NCBI GenBank assembly: GCA_051657715.1
Contig: JBOFLF010000102.1
Coordinates: 1-14,573, forward strand
DNA from: JBOFBH01 sp051657715
Lineage (GTDB): Bacteria; Actinomycetota; Actinomycetes; Actinomycetales; Angustibacteraceae
Reading direction: 5' to 3'
Length of the DNA: 14,573 nucleotides
This document shows, piece by piece, positions 5,923 to 13,492 of the stretch. Made by a program: the position numbers and the translations under genes. The notes beneath the pieces were generated by a model. The model was not told the origin of the DNA. It worked only from the letters and a program-made list of their open reading frames with translations, and ran no database searches. Numbering within the stretch: the first letter of the stretch is position 1; each line of letters starts with the position of its first letter.

Positions 5923-8325
5923 GTGATCCGCTGGGCTCGTTCGCGCTCAGGTGTCGCTCGTGACGTCGCGCTTTTGAGCTGTGGCGCGCTGAGCGCCGCC
6001 GTTGTCTGGTTGCAGCACCACGCGGATCGGGTGTTTGTGGTCGGTTCGGCGTCCTCTGGTGTGCTGGCGCTGATCACCGGCGGGATCGTGGTGATGCGTG
6101 CACGGCGCGACGATCATCGACTTCGGGTGGCACTGCGGTTGTGTGGTGTTTCGATCCTGATGTGGGCCGCCGGGCAGCTGGCGCTCAGTGGTGCGGTGCT
6201 GGTCGGTCGATCACCCGCTGATGTCAATCAGTTCGGTTGGCTGACATCGACCCTGGCAATCGCCGGGTTCATGGTGATCCTGCGATCCGCCGCGCCTGGC
6301 GGGCAGTGGCTGCGGCTTGGGCTGGACGCCGCGCTGACTGCGGTCTGCGCGGCTTTGCTGTTGTGGCGGGTGCTCTACCTCGAGCCGCTGGGCCGGGGTG
6401 GTTTCGACGTCGGCGAGGTCACGGCTGTGGGTCTGGGCGTGCTGCCCATGGTGATGGCGGCCCTGTTGTTCGTGGCAGGTTTGAGCACTGCCGACCGGCT
6501 GCTGCTCGTGATCGCGGGCACGGTGTCGCTGGCCATCGTCGCGGACCAGCTGGCTCTGTGGTCGACCGTGACGGGGCAGCCGTGGCCGTGGCAGACCTCG
6601 CTGGTGCAGTGCCTCATGTGGCCGATCATGGGGATCAGCCTGCTTCGCTTCCGCGGTGCCCGGATCGTCTCCGGCGACGACCACCAGGCCGAGTCCCGGG
6701 TGACCATGGTCGTCCTGGTGGCCAACCAGGTGATGCTGGCTGCGGTGGTGGCCTCCTTCGGCGTCCGCTCGGAGCTGGACGAGGTGACTCTCGTGCTGAC
6801 TGCGATCCTGATCGTCACGTACGGCGCCCGGGAGGGCTGGAGCGGGTGGTGGCGAGGACGTCTACTGCGCAGCTTGACCACCCAGGCGCTCACCGACCCG
6901 CTCACCGAGCTGGGTAACCGGCGCGCGCTGATCCGTGATCTCACGGCTGCGGTCGACACGCGCGGTGGGTCGGTGCTCACGCTCGACCTGGACGGTTTCA
7001 AGGAGGTCAACGACCTCCTCGGCCACTCGGTCGGCGACCGGCTGCTGATTGCCGTGGCCAGGCAGCTGACCCGGGTGCGGCCGTCGGACAGCTCGTGCTA
7101 CCGGGTGGGTGGCGACGAGTTCGTGGTGGTGGTGCCAGGGCCGGCGAACCGGGGTGAGCGCGTGGCCGAGCGGGTGCTGGACGCCGTCCGGCACGCAGGT
7201 GACGCGATCCCGGCCACCCGCGCGGTCGCGGTGTCGGCCAGCGTGGGCGTCGCCTCCTGGCAGGCGAATCAGCGCGATGTCCCGGACGATCCGTTGGACC
7301 TGCTGGTGCGCAGCGGTGCCGCGCTGCGCGCGGCCAAGGGAGCCGGGCGGGATCGCACGGAGAGCTACGACGGCTCAGTGGCCGCCAAGCACCGCCGGGA
7401 CGCGTTGGTGGAGCGGCGGCTGCGGGTGGCGCTGATGAGTGCCCGCTCTCCGGCGGCAGCCGGTCTGCGGGTGGCGTACCAGCCGATCGTCGACGTCCGC
7501 ACGGGGCGGATCTGTGCGCTTGAGGCGTTGGCGCGGTGGAGCGACGTCGAGCTGGGGCGGGTGTGGCCGGACGAGTTCGTCCCGGTGGCCGAGCGGACCG
7601 GGCTGATCTCCGCGCTCGGGCGGTACGTCGTGGATCGGGCGCTCGAGGACCTGTGCGAGCTGGACGCCGCTGGCGTCCCCGGGCTGCCGTCCGACCTGCG
7701 AGTCTCGGTGAACGTCTCCGCGGTCCAGCTGCGATCGACGACCTTCACCGACGACCTGCTGAGCAGCCTGCGCAGGGCTGGGGTCTCGGCGTCCCGGCTG
7801 GTGGTGGAGGTCACCGAGTCGATCTTCATGGACGAGGGGGACATCGGGATCCGGCACCTGGCGCTGCTGCGCAACCACGGCGTCCAGGTGTCGATCGACG
7901 ACTTCGGCCGGGGTTACTCCTCGTTGGCCTATCTCAGCCGGTTGCCGGCCACCGGGCTGAAGCTGGACCAGACGCTGCTGTCCCGGGTGGTGGGGGACGC
8001 CCGCTCGTTGTCCGTGCTACGAGCGATCGTCGATCTCGCGCACTCGTTGCCGCTGGACGTGGTGGTCGAGGGCATCGAGACCGGTCCGATGCACGAGGTG
8101 GTCCGTGGCCTGACCGGTTGCCTGGGTCAGGGCTGGCACTACAGCGCTGCCGTGCCGATCAACCGGATCCCCCGGGTGGCTGCCGAGCTGCAGGACCGGA
8201 TCGGCGGCGGGCTGCTGTCGCCGCGGCAAGCCGCTTTCGACCAGGCGGATCGCGACAACGCCCTGGGTGAGCGGCGCAGCGTCCGCAGGGACGGTGCCGG
8301 CCGGGTGGTCACCGGCCGGGGGTGA
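5923..8325 (+). CDS. Membrane GGDEF-EAL protein (c-di-GMP synthesis and hydrolysis)
   Basis: Predicted bifunctional cyclic-di-GMP enzyme, 800 aa from GTG 5923. The first 300 or so residues carry several hydrophobic segments (roughly 8-10, such as GVLALITGGIVVMRA, LTAVCAALLLWRVLYL and VVLVANQVMLAAVVASFGV), so a membrane sensor is likely. The GGDEF domain (DPLTELGNRRAL onward) has intact GGDEF at 396-400. The EAL domain has LEALARW (Glu534), NVSAVQL, VEVTESIF, DDFGRGYSS, LKLDQ and VVEGIET, so all metal and catalytic positions look present. RPSD resembles the inhibitory RxxD site but sits one residue further from GGDEF than usual. The GTG start is preferred because GATAAT lies 6 nt upstream and the 93 bases before it hold the gatB hairpin. 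I recall Streptomyces having composite GGDEF-EAL genes near ligA and ilvB, so the neighbourhood may be old. Confidence 0.92.
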   Translation: MIRWARSRSGVARDVALLSCGALSAAVVWLQHHADRVFVVGSASSGVLALITGGIVVMRARRDDHRLRVALRLCGVSILMWAAGQLALSGAVLVGRSPADVNQFGWLTSTLAIAGFMVILRSAAPGGQWLRLGLDAALTAVCAALLLWRVLYLEPLGRGGFDVGEVTAVGLGVLPMVMAALLFVAGLSTADRLLLVIAGTVSLAIVADQLALWSTVTGQPWPWQTSLVQCLMWPIMGISLLRFRGARIVSGDDHQAESRVTMVVLVANQVMLAAVVASFGVRSELDEVTLVLTAILIVTYGAREGWSGWWRGRLLRSLTTQALTDPLTELGNRRALIRDLTAAVDTRGGSVLTLDLDGFKEVNDLLGHSVGDRLLIAVARQLTRVRPSDSSCYRVGGDEFVVVVPGPANRGERVAERVLDAVRHAGDAIPATRAVAVSASVGVASWQANQRDVPDDPLDLLVRSGAALRAAKGAGRDRTESYDGSVAAKHRRDALVERRLRVALMSARSPAAAGLRVAYQPIVDVRTGRICALEALARWSDVELGRVWPDEFVPVAERTGLISALGRYVVDRALEDLCELDAAGVPGLPSDLRVSVNVSAVQLRSTTFTDDLLSSLRRAGVSASRLVVEVTESIFMDEGDIGIRHLALLRNHGVQVSIDDFGRGYSSLAYLSRLPATGLKLDQTLLSRVVGDARSLSVLRAIVDLAHSLPLDVVVEGIETGPMHEVVRGLTGCLGQGWHYSAAVPINRIPRVAAELQDRIGGGLLSPRQAAFDQADRDNALGERRSVRRDGAGRVVTGRG
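8297..8319. terminator. Palindromic stem-loop spanning two convergent stop codons
   Basis: CCGGCCGG occurs at 8297-8304 and 8312-8319, separated by GTGGTCA. The arms pair on either strand, and GTG/CA bases extend the stem imperfectly. It overlaps the stop of the minus-strand gene (8309-8311) and lies just before the stop of the plus-strand gene (8323-8325). A shared bidirectional terminator is plausible, but there is no U tract on either side. Confidence 0.35.
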
Positions 8326-9484
8326 GGCGGACCACCCGGTCGTCACCGGGCCGGTTCCGGCCGCGGGCCACGTTGTCGGTGGCCACCACCATCGAGCCGT
8401 CCTGGCCCAGCGACACGGTGCGCAGCCGGCCATACCGGCCCCGCAGCAGGCTTTCAGGTTCGCCGATGGATCCGTCGTCCCGCAAGGGAATCCGCCACAG
8501 CCGTTCGCCGCGTAGCGCGGCCACCCACACCGCGCCACGACCGACCGCGATGCCGCTGGGCGAGGCCTGCGCCGGCTGCCACTGGGCCAGCGGCGGGGTG
8601 AAGCCCTGGCGGACGTCGGTCGCGGTGCCCCGGCCCTCGACCTGGGGCCAGCCGTAGTTGCGGCCGGGCAGGATGCGGTTCAGCTCGTCCCAGGTGTTCT
8701 GGCCGAACTCGCTGGCGTACATCCGGCCCTGTGCGTCCCACCCGATGCCCTGGACGTTCCGGTGCCCCCACGACCACACCGGCGAGCCGGGGGTCGGGTT
8801 GCCCGGTGCCGCTCGACCGGTGGTGGTGATCCGCAGGATCTTGCCGCCGAGGGACGTCCGGTCCTGGGACGTCGCGGTGTCGCCGGCGTCGCCGGTGGTG
8901 ACGTACAGCATGCGGTCGGGGCCGAAGGCCAGCTGCCCGCCGTTGTGGATGGCCGCTTTGGGGATCCCGGTGAGCAGGGCGACCGGAGCGCCGAGGCGAC
9001 CGTCCCGATACGGCATGGCGACCACCCGGTTGTCGGTGGCCGAGGTCAGGTAGGCGAACAGCCGGGTGGTGTCGCCCGGCGCGAACGCGACGCCGAGCAG
9101 GCCGCCCTCGCCGCCTGGCACCACCCCGCCTACGCGCCCGTCCGGTCCGGTCGCAGGCACGGCGCGCGCGCCGCCACCGGTGCTGGGCACCTGGACCACT
9201 CGAGCCTGGTCCCGCAGCGACACCAGGAGCGATCCGTCACCCAGCCGGGCGGTGCCCCACGGCGTCTCCAGGTCCGTGGCCAGGTCCCGGGCCGACGTGA
9301 CTGTCGTCGCCTCGTCGACCTGTGTCGTGCCGCCGGCTCCAGACGGGCTGCTGGCACTGCTCGACGACCTGGACGGGATTGCCGACACCGATGGGTCCGT
9401 CCGGTCCTCGTTGTCCGGTTCGGCTATGCAACCGGCGACCAGCAAGATCAAGGCGAGTGCGAGGGTGACCCGTGGTGTGCGCAC
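8309..9484 (-). CDS. Secreted lipoprotein, PQQ-dependent sugar dehydrogenase family
   Basis: 391 aa, resembling the soluble aldose sugar or sorbosone dehydrogenase family (six-bladed beta-propeller, PQQ and calcium cofactors). The N-terminus is a lipoprotein signal with lipobox LVAGC (Cys19), followed by a Ser-rich linker (about 32-52). Family motifs in order: DLETPWGTARLGDGSLLV, GEGGLLGVAFAP, IPKAAIHNGGQLAFGPD with probable active-site His180, LYVTTGDAGD, GGKILRI, WSWGHRNVQGIGWD, ASEFGQNTWDELN and GRNYGWPQVEG. It would act outside the membrane, oxidising a sugar and passing electrons to the respiratory chain. The natural substrate is unknown, and PQQ dependence is inferred from the fold. Start GTG 9484 places the signal peptide at the terminus. 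The gene is divergent from ilvD (67-bp gap) and overlaps the GGDEF-EAL gene tail to tail by 17 bp. Confidence 0.88.
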   Translation of the reverse strand: MRTPRVTLALALILLVAGCIAEPDNEDRTDPSVSAIPSRSSSSASSPSGAGGTTQVDEATTVTSARDLATDLETPWGTARLGDGSLLVSLRDQARVVQVPSTGGGARAVPATGPDGRVGGVVPGGEGGLLGVAFAPGDTTRLFAYLTSATDNRVVAMPYRDGRLGAPVALLTGIPKAAIHNGGQLAFGPDRMLYVTTGDAGDTATSQDRTSLGGKILRITTTGRAAPGNPTPGSPVWSWGHRNVQGIGWDAQGRMYASEFGQNTWDELNRILPGRNYGWPQVEGRGTATDVRQGFTPPLAQWQPAQASPSGIAVGRGAVWVAALRGERLWRIPLRDDGSIGEPESLLRGRYGRLRTVSLGQDGSMVVATDNVARGRNRPGDDRVVRLTPGR

Positions 9485-9496
9485 CCCTTCAGTGTG
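9485..9496 (-). promoter_or_regulatory. Possible -10 for the dehydrogenase gene
   Basis: On the minus strand CACACT (plus coordinates 9491-9496) ends 6 nt before the GTG start at 9484, the same geometry as the ilvD promoter it faces. Only the second and sixth positions match TANNNT. A purine run next to the GTG is too close to serve as a Shine-Dalgarno. Weak evidence. Confidence 0.25.
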
Positions 9497-9539
9497 CGCG
9501 AAGGCTTTTCGGTGCCAGCGGGGACGCGGTAGCCGGGCC

Positions 9540-9551
9540 TAGACTCCGGCC
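9540..9551 (+). promoter_or_regulatory. Candidate -10 for a leaderless ilvD transcript
   Basis: TAGACT (9540-9545) ends 6 nt before the ilvD ATG, with no Shine-Dalgarno between. The block CCTAGACTC is identical to that before gatC (there 7 nt from the ATG). No clear -35 is seen in the short divergent region. Confidence 0.5.
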
Positions 9552-11312
9552 ATGACCACGACCTCGCCATCCCGGCCACCCGCGTCTACCAGTGGCCCCG
9601 ATCCGGTTGCGCCAGGCGCTGTCGGGCCGGACATCAAGCCGCGCAGCCGGGACGTCACCGACGGGCTGGAGCGGGCGGCCGCCCGCGGCATGCTCCGTGC
9701 GGTCGGCATGGACGACGAGGACTTCGCGAAGCCGCAGGTGGGCGTCGCCAGCTCGTGGAACGAGATCACCCCGTGCAACCTGTCCCTGCAGCGCCTGGGC
9801 CAGGCGGTCAAGGAGGGCGTGCACAGCGCCGGCGGCTACCCGTTGGAGTTCGGCACCATCTCGGTCTCGGACGGCATCTCCATGGGCCACGAGGGCATGC
9901 ACTACTCGCTGGTGTCCCGGGAGGTGATCGCGGACAGTGTGGAGACCGTCGTCCAGGCCGAGCGGCTGGATGGCACCGTGCTGCTCGCCGGCTGCGACAA
10001 GTCCCTGCCCGGCATGTTGATGGCCGCCGCCCGGCTCGACCTGGCGGCGGTGTTCCTGTACGCCGGGTCGATCCTGCCCGGCGTCGCGAAGCTGTCCGAC
10101 GGGACCGAGCGCGAGGTCACCATCATCGACGCGTTCGAGGCGGTCGGGGCGTGCGCCCGCGGGCTGATGCCGCGCGCGGACGTGGACGCCATCGAGCGCG
10201 CGATCTGCCCAGGCGAGGGCGCCTGCGGTGGCATGTACACCGCGAACACCATGGCCAGTGCGGCGGAGGCGCTCGGCATGTCGTTGCCGGGCAGCGCCGC
10301 GCCGCCGGCCACCGACCGGCGCCGGGACGGCTACGCCCGGCGCAGCGGCCAGGCCGCTGTCGACTTGTTGCGCCGCGGTATCACCGCTCGGCAGGTGCTC
10401 ACCCGGGAGGCGTTCGAGAACGCGATCGCGGTGGTGATGGCGCTCGGCGGGTCCACCAATGCGGTGCTGCACCTGCTGGCGATCGCACACGAGGCGCACG
10501 TCGAGCTGACCCTGGACGACTTCACCCGGATCGGTCGCCGCGTCCCGCACCTGGCGGACGTCAAGCCGTTCGGGCGGCACGTGATGACCGACGTGGACCG
10601 GATCGGTGGCATCCCGGTGGTGCTGCGGGCGCTGCTGGACGCCGGCCTGCTGCACGGGGACGCCCTGACCGTGACCGGTCGCACGATGGCGCAAAACCTC
10701 GCCGACATCGCGCCGCCGGACCCGGACGGCACGGTGGTCCGCGCGATGTCCGAGCCGATCCACCGCACCGGCGGGCTGACCATCCTGCACGGCAGCCTGG
10801 CCCCTGAGGGGGCGGTGGTGAAGTCCGCCGGTTTCGACTCCGACGTGTTCACCGGCACGGCCCGGGTCTTCGATGGCGAGCGGCCCGCGATGGACGCGGT
10901 CGAGGACGGCACGCTCCGCCCGGGTGACGTGGTGGTCATCCGGTACGAAGGTCCCAAGGGCGGCCCTGGGATGCGCGAAATGCTCGCGGTCACCGGGGCG
11001 ATCAAGGGCGCCGGGCTCGGCAAGGACGTGCTGCTGCTCACCGACGGCCGGTTCAGCGGCGGCACCACCGGCCTGTGCGTCGGTCACGTCGCCCCGGAGG
11101 CCGTGGACGGCGGCCCCATCGCATTCGTCCGGGACGGTGATCGGATCCGCCTGGACGTCGCCACCGGCCGTCTGGACCTGGAGGTGCCCGACGCCGACCT
11201 GGCCGAACGGCGGCGCGGCTGGGCACCCCCGCTGCCGAAGCACCAGCGTGGGGTCTTGGCGAAGTACGCCCGGCTGGTTGGATCCGCGGCCGGTGGAGCT
11301 GTCTGCGACTAG
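9552..11312 (+). CDS. ilvD: Dihydroxy-acid dehydratase
   Basis: Dehydrates 2,3-dihydroxyisovalerate and 2,3-dihydroxy-3-methylvalerate to the 2-keto acids that precede valine, leucine and isoleucine. An iron-sulfur cytoplasmic enzyme of the IlvD/Edd family, 586 aa, normal length. The three cluster-type cysteines are Cys75 (EITPCNLSLQ), Cys148 (AGCDKSLPGM) and Cys225 (GEGACGGMYTANTMA). The signatures VIRYEGPKGGPGMREML and LLTDGRFSGGTTGLCVGHVAPEA are present near the C-terminus. The first 25 residues are a Pro/Ser-rich tail before IKPRSRDVTDGLERA. The ATG is supported by the TAGACT element 6 nt upstream and by the homology start. It is a separate unit from ilvB, with the VWA gene between them. 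Downstream, 11313-11487 shows only a weak 5-bp stem and no convincing terminator. Confidence 0.96.
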   Translation: MTTTSPSRPPASTSGPDPVAPGAVGPDIKPRSRDVTDGLERAAARGMLRAVGMDDEDFAKPQVGVASSWNEITPCNLSLQRLGQAVKEGVHSAGGYPLEFGTISVSDGISMGHEGMHYSLVSREVIADSVETVVQAERLDGTVLLAGCDKSLPGMLMAAARLDLAAVFLYAGSILPGVAKLSDGTEREVTIIDAFEAVGACARGLMPRADVDAIERAICPGEGACGGMYTANTMASAAEALGMSLPGSAAPPATDRRRDGYARRSGQAAVDLLRRGITARQVLTREAFENAIAVVMALGGSTNAVLHLLAIAHEAHVELTLDDFTRIGRRVPHLADVKPFGRHVMTDVDRIGGIPVVLRALLDAGLLHGDALTVTGRTMAQNLADIAPPDPDGTVVRAMSEPIHRTGGLTILHGSLAPEGAVVKSAGFDSDVFTGTARVFDGERPAMDAVEDGTLRPGDVVVIRYEGPKGGPGMREMLAVTGAIKGAGLGKDVLLLTDGRFSGGTTGLCVGHVAPEAVDGGPIAFVRDGDRIRLDVATGRLDLEVPDADLAERRRGWAPPLPKHQRGVLAKYARLVGSAAGGAVCD

Positions 11313-11476
11313 CTCGTCTGCTCCGGTGACCCTCTGCTGTCGAACCAGAGCCATGTGAATGTCAGGCAACAAACTGTTCATTCTCCTGGCAGACTCTTGA
11401 CCTACCGCTCATGATGCGGTGAGCGCCCGAACCGTAGGCGCGCCGGTATGGAGATCTAGTGGATGGTGGCGTGGTC

Positions 11477-11487
11477 GAGGTGACGAC
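11477..11487 (+). promoter_or_regulatory. Ribosome binding site deciding the VWA gene start
   Basis: GAGGTG (11477-11482) lies 5 nt upstream of GTG 11488. The earlier in-frame GTG at 11419 has no comparable site, and the residues it would add (to WRGRGDDVSEP) look like noise. This favours the 11488 start, with the basic residues immediately before the membrane helix. Confidence 0.6.
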
Positions 11488-13350
11488 GTGAGCGAGCCCT
11501 CGACGTCCACAGGCGCGCACCGGGTGTCGCAGCGCGGCGCGACCCGGTGGCTCTTGGTGCTTTTCGTGCTTCTTCCGGTGCTGCTCGTGGTGTTCCTGGT
11601 GGGCAAGTTCACCGGCGCGAGCGAGGCGACCGCCTGCACCGGTGCTCCGGTGCAGCTCGTCGTTGCATCGTCGGTGGACAAGTCCGCGTTGCTGACCCAG
11701 ATGGCCGCGGACTTCTCCCGCCGGGACCCTGTTTCGGTAGGCACCGACCCGAGGAACCGCTGCGTCCAGGTGACGGTCGTGCCCAAAGCCTCAGGGGCGG
11801 CGCAGAAGGCGCTCGCGGCGGGGTGGAAGGACAGCGACGGTCCACGGCCGGACGTCTGGTCGCCGACGTCGTCGGTGTGGCTGCCTCGCTTGGAGAACCA
11901 GCTCGCCGCCGACCAGAAGTCGAGCCTGGTCGCCGAACCGGACAACTCTCCAGCGATCGCGACGTCCGTCGAGGTGGTCGCCATGCCCCGCCCGATGGCG
12001 CAGGCGCTGGGGTGGCCCTCCCGCCAGATCGGGTGGCGGGACCTGCTGCAGCTGGCCCAGAGCAAGGACGGCTGGGCGAAGTACGGGCACCCCGAGTGGG
12101 GCCGGTTCGTGCTCGGCAAGACCAATCCGCTGAACGCCCACCCGGGCTTGGCGGCGACGGTCGCCACCTACTACGCGGCATCGGGCAAGACATCAAACCT
12201 CACGGTCGCCGACGTCCAGGACGCGCGCAACCGCCGGTTCGTCGCCGGGGTGGAGCAGTCGATCCTGCGCTACGGCGACACCTCGGGTGCCTTCCTCAGC
12301 GCTTGGCAGCGGGCCGACCAGCAGGATCGAGCGCTGTCGTACCTGTCGGCACTGGTGACCCAGGAGTCGCTGGTGCTGTCGTACAACCAGGGTTACGCCT
12401 CCGGCGATCCCAGCCAGTCCACCCCGGGGCCGAAGCCCAGGGTGCCGCTGGTCGCGCTCTACCCCCGGGACGGCACCTTCATCGCCGACCACCCGTACGC
12501 GGTGCTCAGCGGCGACTGGGTGACGGCGGACAAGCGGGCGGCGGCCCGGGCGTTCCTCGACTACCTACGGCGGCCGGAGGTTCAGCAGAGGTTCCTCGAC
12601 TCCAACTTCCGCACGTTCGAGCGTGCACCGGGGCCTGGCATCAAGCCTGAGGCGGGTGCCCTGCCGGACCAGCCGGCCCGGGTGCTGGAGCACCCGGAAC
12701 CGCGGGTGGTGGATGCCGTCCTGGCCAGCTGGAACCAGCTGCGCAAGACGGCCAACGTGCTGAGCCTGGTCGACGTCTCCGGCTCGATGGCCGAGCGGCT
12801 GCCCGGTTCGCCGACCACCAGGCTCGCCGCCGCCCAGGCGGCGGCGATCAGCTCCCTCGATCTGTTCACCGATCAGGATGAGGTGGGACTGTGGTCGTTC
12901 TCCGGGGGCCGGCGTGGTGTGCAGGACTACCAGGAGCTCGTGCCGATCGGCCCGATGAGCCAGGCGCTCGACGGTCAGCCGCGCCGTCAAGCGCTGGCGG
13001 TCGCGCTCAAGGGCCTGCGAGCCAGGGGCGACACCGGGTTATACAACAGCACCGCAGCCGCTTACCAAGCCGTTCTCGATCGGTATCGCGACGACCGGAT
13101 CAACGCAGTGGTGGTCCTGACCGACGGACGCAACGACGCCCAGAGCGGGCTCTCGCTGGAGGACGTCCTCGATCTGGTGGGCAAGCAGTCCGGTGGGCGG
13201 TCGGCGCGGATCATCACCATCGCCTACGGTCCGGACGCGGACCAGGAGGCCCTCGCCAAGATCGCCGCAGCCTCCCGGGGGGCGTCTTACGTAGCGGCAA
13301 CCCCGGAAGACATCCCCAAGGTGTACGCCTCAGCGTTGTCAAACTTCTAG
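11488..13350 (+). CDS. Membrane-anchored solute-binding plus VWA domain protein
   Basis: 620 aa from GTG 11488. Residues about 18-40 (RWLLVLFVLLPVLLVVFLVG) form one hydrophobic segment after a basic residue, so the rest is probably outside the membrane. Residues about 52-400 resemble extracellular solute-binding proteins of the type 2 periplasmic fold: an opening QLVVASSVDKSALLTQMAADF, a DVWSPTSSVWLPRLE segment and a DPRNRCVQVTVV region. Cys50 and Cys92 could form a disulfide. Residues about 424-620 are a von Willebrand A domain with a complete metal site: DVSGS (Asp429, Ser431, Ser433), Thr516 in RGDTGLYN and Asp546 in LTDGRND. The ligand and partners are unknown; no transporter permease or ATPase lies nearby. 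Similar fusions occur in actinobacteria, as I recall, without a defined role. A longer start at GTG 11419 is possible. Confidence 0.85.
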   Translation: MSEPSTSTGAHRVSQRGATRWLLVLFVLLPVLLVVFLVGKFTGASEATACTGAPVQLVVASSVDKSALLTQMAADFSRRDPVSVGTDPRNRCVQVTVVPKASGAAQKALAAGWKDSDGPRPDVWSPTSSVWLPRLENQLAADQKSSLVAEPDNSPAIATSVEVVAMPRPMAQALGWPSRQIGWRDLLQLAQSKDGWAKYGHPEWGRFVLGKTNPLNAHPGLAATVATYYAASGKTSNLTVADVQDARNRRFVAGVEQSILRYGDTSGAFLSAWQRADQQDRALSYLSALVTQESLVLSYNQGYASGDPSQSTPGPKPRVPLVALYPRDGTFIADHPYAVLSGDWVTADKRAAARAFLDYLRRPEVQQRFLDSNFRTFERAPGPGIKPEAGALPDQPARVLEHPEPRVVDAVLASWNQLRKTANVLSLVDVSGSMAERLPGSPTTRLAAAQAAAISSLDLFTDQDEVGLWSFSGGRRGVQDYQELVPIGPMSQALDGQPRRQALAVALKGLRARGDTGLYNSTAAAYQAVLDRYRDDRINAVVVLTDGRNDAQSGLSLEDVLDLVGKQSGGRSARIITIAYGPDADQEALAKIAAASRGASYVAATPEDIPKVYASALSNF

Positions 13351-13353
13351 TTT

Positions 13354-13383
13354 CGGTCGCGCGGGATTAGCGCCGCGCGACCG
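13354..13383 (+). terminator. Perfect 11-bp stem-loop after the VWA gene
   Basis: CGGTCGCGCGG (13354-13364) is exactly complementary to CCGCGCGACCG (13373-13383) across an 8-nt loop. It begins 4 nt after the TAG stop. There is no U tract. It probably ends the VWA transcript and insulates the ilvB promoter. Confidence 0.6.
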
Positions 13384-13418
13384 TGCTGTCCGGATGATGA
13401 GACGACGTCCGTGATCGG

Positions 13419-13447
13419 TTGACGAGCTGTCGACCACGGACCAGGGT
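13419..13447 (+). promoter_or_regulatory. Promoter of the ilvB leader transcript
   Basis: TTGACG (13419-13424) and CAGGGT (13442-13447) are separated by 17 bp. The -35 is near consensus; the -10 keeps the A2 and T6 positions of TANNNT. The hexamer ends 6 nt before the GTG of the leader peptide, so the transcript would start at or beside that codon. Confidence 0.55.
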
Positions 13448-13453
13448 GGTCAT

Positions 13454-13492
13454 GTGCATCCTGTCGTCGTAGTTGAACGGCGTGCGATCTGA
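13454..13492 (+). CDS. Candidate ilvB leader peptide with four tandem Val codons
   Basis: A 12-codon reading frame from GTG 13454 to TGA 13490-13492 encodes MHPVVVVERRAI. The valine codons GTC GTC GTA GTT occupy 13463-13474, and an Ile codon precedes the stop. It lies between a promoter-like pair and an intrinsic terminator upstream of ilvB, whose enzyme serves valine, leucine and isoleucine synthesis. Composition and position match known actinobacterial ilvB leader peptides (the Corynebacterium glutamicum one also has a Val run followed by Arg-Arg, as I recall). There is no Shine-Dalgarno; it would be translated leaderless. Its job would be to let ribosome stalling report low charged tRNA(Val). 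Confidence 0.7.
   Translation: MHPVVVVERRAI

Noticed and set aside
11332..11350. CTCTG/CAGAG stem after ilvD as a terminator
   Set aside because: Only 5 bp with a 9-nt loop and no U tract; too weak to claim.
9489..11381. 630-codon open frame on the minus strand across ilvD
   Set aside because: It lies antisense to a complete, motif-rich ilvD. Its translation is low-complexity (His/Arg/Asp/Gly/Val) typical of the complement of a GC-rich gene, with no recognisable domain.
11419..11487. GTG 11419 as start of the VWA protein
   Set aside because: It has no Shine-Dalgarno, while GTG 11488 has GAGGTG 5 nt upstream and gives a normal N-terminus before the membrane segment. Kept only as an alternative.
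13446..13472. Alternative leader frame encoding MVMCILSS
   Set aside because: It contains Val, Ile and Leu once each, but the overlapping frame from GTG 13454 has four consecutive Val codons, better spacing from the -10 and a stop inside the hairpin arm.
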